A stretch of 64,000 nt of DNA from Arsenophonus sp052174135. GTDB lineage: Bacteria; Pseudomonadota; Gammaproteobacteria; Enterobacterales; Enterobacteriaceae. The translations under genes were made by a program, and so were the position numbers. The notes under the pieces are model-generated. The model saw only the letters and a program-made list of their open reading frames with translations. It was not told where the DNA came from and searched no databases. The stretch lies in assembly GCA_052174135.1 (NCBI GenBank), contig JBQMRZ010000027.1, forward strand, positions 124,001-188,000, read 5' to 3'. Position 1 is the stretch's first letter. Each line of letters begins with the position of its first letter. Positions 9,556 through 19,559 of this stretch are shown piece after piece.

Positions 9556-10257
9556 TCAGATAAATTCAAATGCATCACCATAAAGGTATTTAGGATTGAT
9601 ATTTTTTTCATTACAAAAACGATCCTTAGCTATTTTAACCATTTCAAAACGCCCAGCGATATAAATTTCATATTTTGTAAGAGAAGTAAAATCATTAAGT
9701 ACAGCACTTAAAACTGTACCTGTACGTCCACACCAATTTGATTCATTGTATTCAACAACAGGGATAATTTTTATATTTCGATAGCGTTCTGAAAGAACTT
9801 GTAATTCCACTAAATCATATAAGTCTTTTAATCTTTTTCCACCCCAATATAAAGCAATATCTCTATTAGAATTTTCTTCTAATGCAGCATATAAAATAGC
9901 ACGAATATAAGAAAATCCTATTCCTCCAGCAATAAGAATTATTGTTTTTTTACTTCTTTTGCGAAACCAAGCTTTACCATAAGGAATATCAATATTAATA
10001 TTATTCTGCGTGGAAATATGTTTCATAACTGCCATAGTATAAAGATTAAATTCTGATGTACTAATATGAATTTCAATTAATTTTTTTTCTGAAGGAATTG
10101 AAGCTAAAGAAAATGAGTACTTATCACATTCATTCATAATGACGGTCAAATATTGACCAGCACGAAATGAAAATTGACCTTCAGGTAATAATCGAACACG
10201 ATAGACTGTATCAGTGATAGTTTCAATGGAAATCACCTTACAATTTAATATCGTCAT
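9556..10257 (-). CDS. fre: NAD(P)H-flavin reductase Fre
   Basis: The protein has 233 residues, the same length as E. coli Fre. It reduces free flavins (FMN, FAD, riboflavin) with NAD(P)H and has no bound prosthetic group. The N-terminal barrel has FRAGQYLTV and the flavin-binding YSFSLAS. The NAD-binding half has LIAGGIGFSYIRAIL and the C-terminal YLYGDAFEFI. The ATG at 10257 lies 20 nt inside the 3' end of ubiD, so the two are translationally coupled. The reduced flavin it makes is what UbiX needs to build prenyl-FMN for UbiD; ubiX is not in this window. The identification is firm. Confidence 0.96.
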   Translation of the reverse strand: MTILNCKVISIETITDTVYRVRLLPEGQFSFRAGQYLTVIMNECDKYSFSLASIPSEKKLIEIHISTSEFNLYTMAVMKHISTQNNINIDIPYGKAWFRKRSKKTIILIAGGIGFSYIRAILYAALEENSNRDIALYWGGKRLKDLYDLVELQVLSERYRNIKIIPVVEYNESNWCGRTGTVLSAVLNDFTSLTKYEIYIAGRFEMVKIAKDRFCNEKNINPKYLYGDAFEFI

Positions 10258-11740
10258 TTATACCCTCATATAATTTTAAGATATCCAATTTATGCCAAAT
10301 TTTATCTATTCGTTTTTTTATTTTTTCTGTCATAATTACTGGGCGCCCCCACTCTCTTTGTGTTTCACCTCGCCATTTATTAGTTGCATCAAATCCCATT
10401 TTTGAACCTAAACCTGAAATAGGTGACGCAAAATCAAGATAATCTATAGGAGTATTTTCTATTATAACAGTATCTCTTGCGGGATCCATTCTAGTTGTTA
10501 TTGCCCAAATAACATCATTCCAATCACGAGCATTAATATCTTCATCACATACAATAATAAGTTTTGTATACATAAATTGTTTTAAATAAGACCAAACTCC
10601 AAACATAATATGTTTAGCATGACCGGCATATTGTTTCTTCATTGTTACAATAGCTAATCGATAAGAGCACCCTTCAGGAGGTAAATAAAAATCAATAATT
10701 TCTGGAAATTGTTTTTGTAATATAGGAATTAAAATTTCATTCAAAGCAGTAGCTAAAATGCTCGGTTCATCAGGATAGCGTCCTGTATAAGTTGAATGAT
10801 AAATAGCATCATTACGTTGGGTAATATGCGTAACAGTAAATACAGGAAATTTATCAACTTCATTATAATAACCAGTATGATCTCCATATGGTCCTTCTAT
10901 TGCAAATTCTTCAGGATCAATATAGCCTTCTAAAATAATTTCTGCGCTAGCCGGCACTTCAAGATCATTAGAAATACATTTTACAACTTCTGAACGGTGC
11001 CCACGCAACAACCCAGCAAACGCATATTCAGAAAATGTATCTGGAATGGGAGTCACTGCAGCTAAAATTGTAGCTGGATCAGCACCTAAAGCAACTGCGA
11101 TAGGAAAAGGTTTAGTTGGGTTTTTGTTAGACCACTCTTGAAAATCTAAAGCCCCGCCTCGTTGGGGAAACCAACGCATAATCAACTTATTTTTTGTTAA
11201 TAATTGTTGACGATAGATTCCTAAATTTTGTAATGCCCTATGAGGACCTTTAGTAATTGTTAGGCCCCATGTTATCAACGGAGCTATATCTTCTGGCCAA
11301 CAACGCATTATAGGAAAACGAAATAAATTAACATCATTTCCTTGCCAAATCTGTTCTTGACAAAAAGTTGACTTTAACCTTTTTGTTGGCATATTAAAAA
11401 TTTGTTTAAATTTTGGTAGTTTATCAATTAAATCAGAGAATCCTTTAGGAGGGTCTGGTTCTTTAAGAAAAGATAATAACTTTCCAATTTCATGTAATTC
11501 ATGGATATTTTCTTTGCACATTCCCATTGCTACGCGCTCAACAGTGCCAAACAAGTTACATAAAACTGGCATAACAAAACCTTTAGGATTTTCAAATAAC
11601 AACGCTGGTCCTCGCGCTCGAAGAGTTCTATCTGCTATTTCTGTCATTTCTAAACAAGGGTCAATTTCATGACTAATTCGTTTAAGTTCTTTTTTCTTTT
11701 CTAAGAATAATATGAAATCTCTGAGATCACGGTATTTCAT
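10238..11740 (-). CDS. ubiD: 3-octaprenyl-4-hydroxybenzoate decarboxylase UbiD
   Basis: The protein has 500 residues (E. coli 497). It removes the carboxyl group of polyprenyl-hydroxybenzoate in ubiquinone synthesis, using prenylated FMN. Blocks for cofactor and active site are intact: QNLGIYRQQ, MRWFPQRGGALDFQEW, EGPYGDHTGYYNEVD with the acidic catalytic residues, YLPPEGCSYR and SGLGSKMGFDATNKW. The order ubiE-(ubiJ)-ubiB-(tat)-ubiD-fre on one strand reproduces E. coli after removal of dead genes. It overlaps fre by 20 nt. Nothing in the protein looks damaged. Confidence 0.97.
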   Translation of the reverse strand: MKYRDLRDFILFLEKKKELKRISHEIDPCLEMTEIADRTLRARGPALLFENPKGFVMPVLCNLFGTVERVAMGMCKENIHELHEIGKLLSFLKEPDPPKGFSDLIDKLPKFKQIFNMPTKRLKSTFCQEQIWQGNDVNLFRFPIMRCWPEDIAPLITWGLTITKGPHRALQNLGIYRQQLLTKNKLIMRWFPQRGGALDFQEWSNKNPTKPFPIAVALGADPATILAAVTPIPDTFSEYAFAGLLRGHRSEVVKCISNDLEVPASAEIILEGYIDPEEFAIEGPYGDHTGYYNEVDKFPVFTVTHITQRNDAIYHSTYTGRYPDEPSILATALNEILIPILQKQFPEIIDFYLPPEGCSYRLAIVTMKKQYAGHAKHIMFGVWSYLKQFMYTKLIIVCDEDINARDWNDVIWAITTRMDPARDTVIIENTPIDYLDFASPISGLGSKMGFDATNKWRGETQREWGRPVIMTEKIKKRIDKIWHKLDILKLYEGINDDIKL

Positions 11741-12449
11741 TATATATTTCTACTTTTTAACTTATTATAACTTCATTATAAATTTTTATATAAAAGTTAC
11801 TATTAAAAGTTTTATTTATTATGATTGCTATAGTTTTTAATTAAACTTTAAAACTTAAATTTAGAAATAAAATGCATTTTTAATATTTTAGTATCATTTT
11901 TCTAAAAAAATTTATTATAATTAAATTTTTAACTCATTAATTTTAAAATTAAAATAATTTAGTTGCTTATTTTAATATATAAAATTATTTTTCTAACTTA
12001 TTATAATAATAATTTTATAAAGATTTATTATATATAATTAAATAATAGAATTATCTTTAATTTTCAATATATGTTTTACTATATAGAGATTAATAAAATT
12101 TAAATTAATTTTATTTTAAAAACAATGATTAAGACATTATAAGCAAATCAGTTAAAGACTTATCATCTATAACTGTTATCTATTTACTAACAGAATTACA
12201 TTTAATATTAGTTCAGTAACATTAATATATATTGTATAAAATTTTTTTTACTTTATAATCATTGCTAGTTTATTTTTATTTAAATATTTAACCAATAAAT
12301 ATTTTTTTTGTTAACTAGCATAAATTTCACTAATTCCATTATTTTATTAGCGACTTAAAGTCTATAATTAAAATAAATTAAATAGCTAATAATTAATTAA
12401 GATTTAAAAAATAGTAATCACGATTACTATGAAAAACAATATTGTTTTA
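11741..12449. other. Gene-free spacer where E. coli has rfaH and tatD
   Basis: About 700 bp of A/T-rich sequence with stops in all frames. I could not recognise rfaH or tatD blocks in it. Confidence 0.4.
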
Positions 12450-13200
12450 CAGTCTGTTAGTAATAAAAATATTTCTTTTAAACTTATTATGTATATAATT
12501 TAGTCATTAAAGAAGTAATTTTGTAGTTAATCAATTTAATTTTATTTACTAAAAAAGAATTAGCTACTTCTTTTTTATTTTTTTTTAATATTAGAATAAA
12601 AAAATATATTTTCATTTTAATTATAATAAAATGATATTTAGATATCGACTATACCATTAATAAGTTATAATTTAATATAAAAATATAATAATAATCTTAT
12701 TTTTAGTTACAATATAAAAAATAATATTTTCTTTATTATAGATGCTAACCAATTAACATTGATGTTAAAAAAGTTAAAAACAATAACATATAATTTTAGT
12801 AGTAAAGTAAAGATAATACAAAATATTATTTGTGCTTATAAAGTACTGATAAGATGAAAGCTAACAACTGATATCAAATAACTGAAATAAAGATAAATAT
12901 TGCTATTATCAATATAAATTAAATTATAGAAAAACTGTTAATACCATATCGGTTTGTGTTTATACATAAACCAATAAAAACAACCAAATTAACAGCGCAA
13001 TAATAAAATACTGAATTTTATTTCAAAATATATTATATAATAATGAAATCATTTCAATGGTAAATAAATTATAAAAAATATATCTATATAACTTAATTAA
13101 ATAGCCAATAAACAACTAAAGATTATTGATCAATATATACTAATTTTTACTATTAGTTTGATCATAATTTTTTTATGAGATATTTTATTAGATTTTACTT
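12450..13200 (-). pseudogene. tatC: Fossil tatC (Tat translocase subunit)
   Basis: Reverse-strand codons covering 12826-12873 read YQLLAFILSVLYKHK then a stop, against YQVWAFIAPALYKHE in E. coli TatC. Just upstream they read IFISVI(stop) against SLILSAPVIL. Around 13000-13130 a looser match to the second membrane segment is visible. Stops and frameshifts occur throughout, so it is dead. It lies at the TatC position between ubiB and ubiD and follows the tatB relic in the right order and strand. Confidence 0.75.
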
Positions 13201-13309
13201 TTAATAATTTAGTTTTTAGCTATCAAAAGTATTTTTTATTTACATTTATTGTACTTCTGCTTTTTATTAAAAACTATTAGTATTTTTTTTTACTTTAGCA
13301 AACTTTTTC

Positions 13310-13619
13310 CATAAAATTACTTGGTGATTGTTTTTTTAATAACTTAATAGATTCTCACAATTGTTCTATAAATTATTTAAGTTCCGGTGAAAAAATTTCA
13401 AGTTTTACCTTTTCTTTTATTTTCTTTGATTTTTTTTTTATAATTTCTATAATTTTATTTTTTATAAAAAATTCATATTAAATATTATCAGATAATAAAT
13501 ACAATCTGCATATCAAATCAACACTCATTTTAATGGGTATTGAAAACAATCCTTCTTTTAAAAATAATTAATCTTATTATCATAATTAATAATAGTGCAC
13601 TAAAGCCTATTCCAAACAA
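13310..13619 (-). pseudogene. tatB: Fossil tatB
   Basis: Starting near 13619 the reverse strand reads LFGIGFSALLLIMII, matching the TatB N-terminus MFDIGFSELLLVFII. After frameshifts it reads KIKEKVKLEIFSPELK, matching the TatB block ending in LTPELK. It continues as FIEQL(stop)ESIKLLKK against MDELRQAAESMKRS. Three collinear blocks make this the best supported relic in the locus. The Gly-Pro hinge and several stops show it is dead. Confidence 0.8.
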
Positions 13620-13649
13620 ATTTTATACTTAATTTTATTTTTTTATTTT

Positions 13650-13899
13650 TAATTATTTCTTTTTTGCTGAGTTATTAGTATCTTTTAGAAATATTTTTTA
13701 GTTTTAAATTAGCATCAAAATAATATTTTATTATTTTATTATTATCATTAATTTCAAACAATTATCATCTATCTTTTTTTAAAATTTTTTTAATAATTTT
13801 TAAGAATTTAAGTCAAGTGAATACTATTTCTTTAATTATAAATATTAGAATAACCAATAAAAATAATAAGTGTTAACTAAAACTATCAGATATAGCCGT
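13650..13899 (-). pseudogene. tatA: Fossil tatA
   Basis: Reverse strand from about 13890: a hydrophobic stretch HLLFLLVILIFI aligns with the TatA membrane helix QLLIIAVIVVLLF. It is followed by a lysine-rich segment (KFLKIIKKILKK against IKGFKKAM) and FDANLKLKNIS against FTAKTIADKQA. Stops are present. The position directly after ubiB and before tatB is that of tatA. Confidence 0.6.
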
Positions 13900-13946
13900 A
13901 ATAATTCTCGTTCTTATTAATATATATTTTTGTAAAATTACGTTAA

Positions 13947-13973
13947 ACTATACATAATTTTATTATGTATAGT
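13947..13973. terminator. Hairpin 56 bp after ubiB
   Basis: An 11-bp perfect stem (13947-13957 with 13963-13973) with a 5-nt loop lies 56 bp after the ubiB stop. The downstream side on the reverse strand starts TTTAA, so a U-tract is short. It is a candidate terminator or 3' stabiliser for the ubiE-ubiB transcript. Confidence 0.5.
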
Positions 13974-14028
13974 AATTTATATAAGAAAGATAAAAAAAAT
14001 CTTAAAATATTTTTATGAAAAATAAATT

Positions 14029-15666
14029 TTAACCGATTTTATTTATTCGGTACCATCCAATAGTGCATGAAATTATACCGAAAAATATAAAACTAATAGC
14101 GCTAATTTTTAAATTAAAAATTTGAAACAAAGTAGCACATAACAGACAAATTATTCCAATTCCAAGTAAATATTGAGATTGTATCTGCCTTACTTCCTTT
14201 CCTTTGATTTCAAAGAAAAATTTATCAAAATTATCTTGTAAATATTTATGTTGCTTAATTGCCCCATAAATAAGATCTGGAATTTCTGGCATTTTTTCAA
14301 TCCAATAAGGCGATCTTTTCTTAAATGCACTAATAATTGCCGTCAATCCAATTTGATGATGTAACCAGTCTTCAAGAAAAGGTTTAGCTGTTTTCCATAA
14401 ATCTAATTGTGGATAAAGTTGCCTTCCTAATCCCTCAACATATAGTAATGTTTTCTGAAGTAATACTAATTGAGGTTGAACCTCCATGTTAAAACAGCGT
14501 GCGATATTAAATAAATTAAATAAAACATACCCAAAAGAAATTTCTATTAATGATTTCTTAAAAATAGGTTCACAAACTGTGCGAATGGCAAATTCAAAAT
14601 CTTCTACATTAGTATTTTTTGGAACCCATCCTGAATCAATATGTAATTCAGCTACCTTACGATAATCGCGATTAAAAAAAGCAATAAAATTTTCTGCTAA
14701 GTAACGTTTATCTTCTTTACTTAATGAACCAACAATACCACAATCAATACCAATATATTGTGGATCTTTTGGATGTTCTCGGTTAATAAAAATATTACCA
14801 GGATGCATATCAGCATGAAAAAAATTATCACGAAAAACTTGTGTAAAAAAAACCTTTACTCCGCGCTCAGCCAATAACTTCATATTAATTCCATGTTTAT
14901 TTAACGCATTAATATCAGAAACAGGTATACCATAAATTCGTTCCATAACCATTACATTTTCTCGACAGTAATCTATATAAACCTCCGGAATATAAAGCAT
15001 AGGACTATTTTTGAAATTACGTCGCAATTGAATAGCATTTGCCGCCTCACGTAATAAATTTAACTCATTAATTAATGTTTTTTCATACTCTCGAACAACT
15101 TCTCGCGGGCGTAAACGTCGTCCGTCTAATAAAAGTGGAAGCCAATTAGCTAATCGATACATTAAACCTATATCAGCTTTAATAACAGGTAGTATATCTG
15201 GACGAATAACTTTAATTACAATTTGTTTGTTATTTTTTTTTAATTTTGCAGTATGTACTTGAGCAATTGATGCCGAAGCTAATGGTACTTCATTAAAATC
15301 ATCAAACCAAGTTTCAAGAGATCTACCTAATGATTCTTCAATCTGCCTACGAGCTAATCGGCCATCAAATCCAATAACTTTGTCTTGTAATAATGCTAAT
15401 TGAGTAGAGATTATAGCGGGAAAAAGATCATGACGAGTAGATAACATCTGACCAAATTTAATCCAAACTGGACCTAAATCTTGTAAAGCTAAACGTAAAC
15501 ATTCACCAACAGATTTATCTTTATGTTTGTTTGATAACCAAAATAAACAACATCGTCCAATTCTTAATGGTAGAGTAAATTTAATTTTAGGAATTAACTT
15601 ATCTAAACCATAATTTATTAATATTCGAACAATAAAATAGAGTCGTCTAATTTCTTTTGATCTCAT
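14029..15666 (-). CDS. ubiB: UbiB, atypical kinase/ATPase of ubiquinone synthesis
   Basis: A 545-residue member of the ABC1/ADCK/UbiB family (E. coli 546), which supports the ubiquinone biosynthetic complex at the inner membrane. The hallmark KxGQ motif is VWIKFGQMLSTR. The Ala-rich loop is PLASASIAQVH, followed by ELNLLREAAN, DMHPGN and GIDCGIVG. Two C-terminal hydrophobic segments are present. I start it at ATG 15666 because a strong GGAGG lies 5 nt upstream and MRSKEIRRLYF aligns with the E. coli start. The frame remains open for about 27 codons further up; that extension looks like the tail of a dead ubiJ. Confidence 0.96.
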   Translation of the reverse strand: MRSKEIRRLYFIVRILINYGLDKLIPKIKFTLPLRIGRCCLFWLSNKHKDKSVGECLRLALQDLGPVWIKFGQMLSTRHDLFPAIISTQLALLQDKVIGFDGRLARRQIEESLGRSLETWFDDFNEVPLASASIAQVHTAKLKKNNKQIVIKVIRPDILPVIKADIGLMYRLANWLPLLLDGRRLRPREVVREYEKTLINELNLLREAANAIQLRRNFKNSPMLYIPEVYIDYCRENVMVMERIYGIPVSDINALNKHGINMKLLAERGVKVFFTQVFRDNFFHADMHPGNIFINREHPKDPQYIGIDCGIVGSLSKEDKRYLAENFIAFFNRDYRKVAELHIDSGWVPKNTNVEDFEFAIRTVCEPIFKKSLIEISFGYVLFNLFNIARCFNMEVQPQLVLLQKTLLYVEGLGRQLYPQLDLWKTAKPFLEDWLHHQIGLTAIISAFKKRSPYWIEKMPEIPDLIYGAIKQHKYLQDNFDKFFFEIKGKEVRQIQSQYLLGIGIICLLCATLFQIFNLKISAISFIFFGIISCTIGWYRINKIG

Positions 15667-16245
15667 ATTTTCCTCCAATTTAAATAAAGATTTCTCTAAT
15701 TTTATGATATCTATTATCATCTTTAACTTTATCAAAAAATAGAACTTTTAACATATGAATAGATACTTTCTATTTTTCTATTAAAATACTTTAATATATT
15801 TTTTTTGGTTAATAACTCATTAATTTATTTAAATTAAATCTTTTTAATTCATTAACTTATCTCTCCTATAATTATATTATTGATATAAATTAATAAATGA
15901 TAAGAAAAATTTGAGTAAAATAAAATCAAATAATATTTAATAATTCTAATGAACTTATATATCATGTACTACTATAACAATCTTAGAATTATGGATTAAA
16001 AAGTTAAAAACTATTATTTTATCTTTAAATGTACTAATAATTTTGTTAAAACTGTTTATTATTTAATTTAAGTTAAAAACTATTTTATTTACTATATCAA
16101 TCGTATTGCCTATAGAATATAACCACTAATAATTTGATAATCTTTAAATTAATTAGTATTATTTTTTGATTTTAATCTGATTTCTTGATAAAAATTTATT
16201 TAAAAATAAGGTATAAAGGTGAATTATTTTCATATTTAATAATTG
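15667..16245 (-). pseudogene. ubiJ: Fossil ubiJ, its tail open into ubiB
   Basis: E. coli has ubiJ (201 codons) between ubiE and ubiB, and the gap here is 616 bp to the ubiB start. The reverse strand reads TLFLNKFLSRNQIKI near 16220 against SLLNTFLYRSPALKT at the UbiJ N-terminus. At the far end it reads IDIIKLEKSLFKLEE, similar to the terminal coiled coil VDALTKRLEKLEAK. Stops break the middle. The last ~27 codons are open and in frame with the ubiB ATG, so the old ubiJ stop has gone. The retained GGAGG of ubiB lies inside this tail. Confidence 0.5.
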
Positions 16246-16282
16246 AATTTTTAAATAATTTTAAATTGAGTAAATATTTATT

Positions 16283-17038
16283 TTAAAATTTAAACCCTCT
16301 ATGTAGCGCAACAATTCCACAGGTCATATTAGTATAAGAAACTTGTTCAAAACCCACCAATTCTATCATTGCCTTTAAAGTATTCTGTTCCGGGTGCATA
16401 CGAATAGATTCAACCATATAGCGATAACTATCAGCATCATTAATTATTATTTTACCAACAAATGGTAAAATATAAAAAGAATAAGCATCATAAATTTTAG
16501 TTAATATTGGAAAAATTGGTTTAGAAAATTCTAATATTAATAAACAACCATTGGGTTTTAATACCCTGAACATTGATCTAAGTGCTTTATCTTTATCAGT
16601 AATATTACGTAGACCAAAAGAAATACTAATGCAATCAAAGTAGTTATCAGGAAAAGGTAGATCTTCAGCATTAGCCTGAATGTAATTAATATTACCAACA
16701 ATACCAAGATTACGAAGTTTTGCGCGACCAACTTTTAACATAGAACTATTAATGTCAACGAGAATAACTCTACCTTTTTCGCCAACTATTTTTGAAAATT
16801 TAGCTGTTAAATCTCCAGTGCCACCAGCTAAATCTAAAATATATTGCCCACAACGAACACCACTTGCTTCTATCATAAAATGTTTCCAGATTCGATGAAT
16901 CCCTAATGAAATAAGATCATTTATAAAATCATATTTTTCAGCTACTGAATGAAAAACAGAAGCAACCATAGCTGCTTTCTTATTTTTATCTACTTTATTG
17001 AAACCAAAATCAGTTTTTTCTTCGACCGGATTTATCAT
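16283..17038 (-). CDS. ubiE: Ubiquinone/menaquinone C-methyltransferase UbiE
   Basis: The protein has 251 residues, the family length. It is a class I SAM-dependent methyltransferase acting on the quinone precursor ring in ubiquinone (and, where present, menaquinone) synthesis. SAM motif I is LDLAGGTGDLTAKF. Signature blocks FDCISISFGLRNITDK and LKPNGCLLILEFSKP follow, and the C-terminus ends GIVALHRGFKF as in E. coli. AAAGGT lies just before the ATG at 17038. It sits 92 bp after rmuC and before the dead ubiJ, in ancestral order. Confidence 0.97.
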   Translation of the reverse strand: MINPVEEKTDFGFNKVDKNKKAAMVASVFHSVAEKYDFINDLISLGIHRIWKHFMIEASGVRCGQYILDLAGGTGDLTAKFSKIVGEKGRVILVDINSSMLKVGRAKLRNLGIVGNINYIQANAEDLPFPDNYFDCISISFGLRNITDKDKALRSMFRVLKPNGCLLILEFSKPIFPILTKIYDAYSFYILPFVGKIIINDADSYRYMVESIRMHPEQNTLKAMIELVGFEQVSYTNMTCGIVALHRGFKF

Positions 17039-17130
17039 ATTTACCTTTATTTAATCATTAAATAATTTAAATTATAACAATACTATTACATGAACCTATT
17101 CATAATTTAACATTTTTTATTAATTAGAAT

Positions 17131-18462
17131 TTAGTAGTCAGGCTTGCTAAATGCAGTATCAATCGGACGTTTAACTTCTATTCCTAATTCTTTTAAACTT
17201 TCTACTTGGCTAATTAAATTACCTTTTCCTTCTGTTAATTTTTTTATTACAGATTGATAATTTAATTGCGCCTTATTTAAACTCTGGCCTAAAATTTGTA
17301 TATCATCGATAAATAACCGCATTTTGTCATATATTTTAGCAGCGCGATCAGCAATTACTTGCGCATTTTGACTCTGTTGTTCATAACGCCATAAATTATT
17401 AATTGTACGTACTGCTACCAATAAAGTTGAAGGACAAACAACTAAAATATTATTTCGTAAGCCCTCATCAATAAGTTCAGGTGCTTCACGCAAAGCAATC
17501 AAATAAGCTGGCTCAAGCGGAATAAACATTAATACATAATCCAACGATCTTAATCCATTTAACTGATTATAATCTTTTCGTCCAAGCTCTTTTATATGAT
17601 TACGCACTGAATTAACATGACTTCGTAATGCCATAGTTTGTTGCTGTTCATCTTCACTATTGAAATAGTGTTCATAAGCTGTTAATGACATTTTAGCATC
17701 GATAATAACATCCCTTCCTTCTGGAAGACGAATAATCACATCTGGTTGATAACGGCCATTTGGAGTATTAATGCTAACTTGTGTTTCAAATTCATATCCC
17801 TGCCTTAATCCAGAAGCTTCTAATATACGAGATAAAATTATTTCACCCCAATTTCCTTGAATTTTATTATCACCTTTTAAAGCTTTAGTTAAATTAATTG
17901 TTTCTTTTGCCATTTCTGTATTTAATTTCTGAAGTTGGCGAATTTCATGAGCTAAAGTATGACGCTCACGTGATTCCTCATTAAAACTCTCATTTATCTG
18001 ACGACGAAAACAATCTAATTGTTCACGAAAAGGCGTTAAAAGTACAATTAAACTTTGGCGATTTTGTTCAAAAACTCGACGTTCATTTTGTTCAAAAATA
18101 CGATTTGCTAAATTTTCAAATTGAACATTTAATCGTTGTTCGTTATTAAACAATAACTGCTGTTTCTCTTTAAAGATTAGTTTTGTATCTTCAAGACGTG
18201 TCATAGCTTCACGTAGTTCAATTTCTTGATTATGATTAATTTTTATTTGTAATTTTAATTCTTTATCACAGTTTTCGCACTCAACTTTCCAGTATTTAAG
18301 GTGAGTTATTTTTTCTTCATATGTAGCTTGAATCCTATAAAAGTCACATAATTCAGATTCTTTTTTATTTATTTTTTTTGAAATAACTAACCAGATAAAA
18401 CTAGAACCAAAAAGTATACCAATAAGAAATGCAATAATTGCATATAATAATTGAAAATCCAC
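17131..18462 (-). CDS. rmuC: DNA recombination protein RmuC
   Basis: The protein has 443 residues (E. coli 475). An N-terminal membrane anchor (residues 5-27) is followed by a long coiled coil rich in Glu, Gln and Lys (about 35-190). The conserved RmuC nuclease-like domain follows, with GNWGEIILSRILEASGL, YQPDVIIRLPEGRDVIIDAKMS and YVLMFIPLEPAY. RmuC limits inversions between short repeats in E. coli; the biochemistry is inferred from a PD-(D/E)XK-like fold. The missing ~30 residues are in the coiled coil and tail. It is the first gene of rmuC-ubiE-ubiB. Confidence 0.95.
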   Translation of the reverse strand: MDFQLLYAIIAFLIGILFGSSFIWLVISKKINKKESELCDFYRIQATYEEKITHLKYWKVECENCDKELKLQIKINHNQEIELREAMTRLEDTKLIFKEKQQLLFNNEQRLNVQFENLANRIFEQNERRVFEQNRQSLIVLLTPFREQLDCFRRQINESFNEESRERHTLAHEIRQLQKLNTEMAKETINLTKALKGDNKIQGNWGEIILSRILEASGLRQGYEFETQVSINTPNGRYQPDVIIRLPEGRDVIIDAKMSLTAYEHYFNSEDEQQQTMALRSHVNSVRNHIKELGRKDYNQLNGLRSLDYVLMFIPLEPAYLIALREAPELIDEGLRNNILVVCPSTLLVAVRTINNLWRYEQQSQNAQVIADRAAKIYDKMRLFIDDIQILGQSLNKAQLNYQSVIKKLTEGKGNLISQVESLKELGIEVKRPIDTAFSKPDY

Positions 18463-18502
18463 CTTATTTTCCTTAAAATAGTTTTTTGTTTTATAAAATA
18501 AT

Positions 18503-19270
18503 TTAGTGGTATGTTACATAAATCTCTAAAATAAATTTTTGTTTATTTTGTTTTATAAAAATTAGACTAGATTGAGATTTAGGTATTATTTTACATTATA
18601 CATTGAACGAATAAAGATAAATAAATTACATTGAGTGGTCATATAGATAAAATATTAAATTATAATATGTTTTATCGTTAAAATAATTATCTAATTAGTA
18701 ATAATATTTAGGCATAAATAAATACTTTCTAACAAAAAAAATAAACTATTAATAGAGTAAGATATCCAGTAAAATAATTAAACAAACTGTAATCAAAAAA
18801 CATATCAAAAAAGTATTATAGAATAATAAGTAACACTTTGATCACAAAATATTATGAAATAACTTATTATTTTAATAAAAATCAATTAATTTTTTATTTA
18901 TTGATTTTATAATAAACAAAAATTTACTGAGCGATAGCAGTAATAACGAAAAAATAATGGTTAAGCTATAATTAAAAGATTATCATAAAAATAAAGATAA
19001 CTAGTATTTAATTAGCGTATTTATGTTTAATGATAAAGTTAATAATCTTAAATGATATTAACTTACTATTTTAGTTCAATTAAATTTTCTTATTACTAAA
19101 ATTATAAATTTTATATTATTTATTTACGTTATTATCTTTGATTTTATTAAAACAAAGACTATTAAATAAATAAAATAATATTTTAAAAATAAAAAAAATT
19201 ATACTATCTTTATTTATAAACTAAAAATAACCATATAGTTCTTATTGTAATTTGATTATTAAAAAAGTTT
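18503..19270 (-). pseudogene. udp: Fossil udp (uridine phosphorylase)
   Basis: E. coli has udp directly upstream of rmuC on the same strand. Reverse-strand codons at about 18925-18965 read YFFVITAIAQ against DVLVTTASVR of Udp. Their distance to the relic stop at 18503-18505 (about 440 nt) equals the distance from that block to the Udp C-terminus. Near 18560-18590 the reading KIIPKSQSSL corresponds to QEIPNAETMK. Stops are scattered through it. Uridine salvage by this route is lost. Confidence 0.58.
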
Positions 19271-19559
19271 GTTATGAACAATTCTTAAAAAGAAGATATC
19301 CCACTATTAGATAATATTAGGATTATTTAAAGTTTTTTATTATATACAAGTATATATCTCGATAAAAATCATAAAATATGATAGTGGTTAATTGATGATT
19401 TTTAACTATATTATTATTAATAAATAAAAATTCATACCTAATTTTATGTTTTATTATATCAAAAAAATGAGAAATTAAAAATATTCATAAATTAAATAAA
19501 AAAGAATTTTTTAATAAAAAACTAATGACTAATAATTTTATACATTATATCTTAATATA

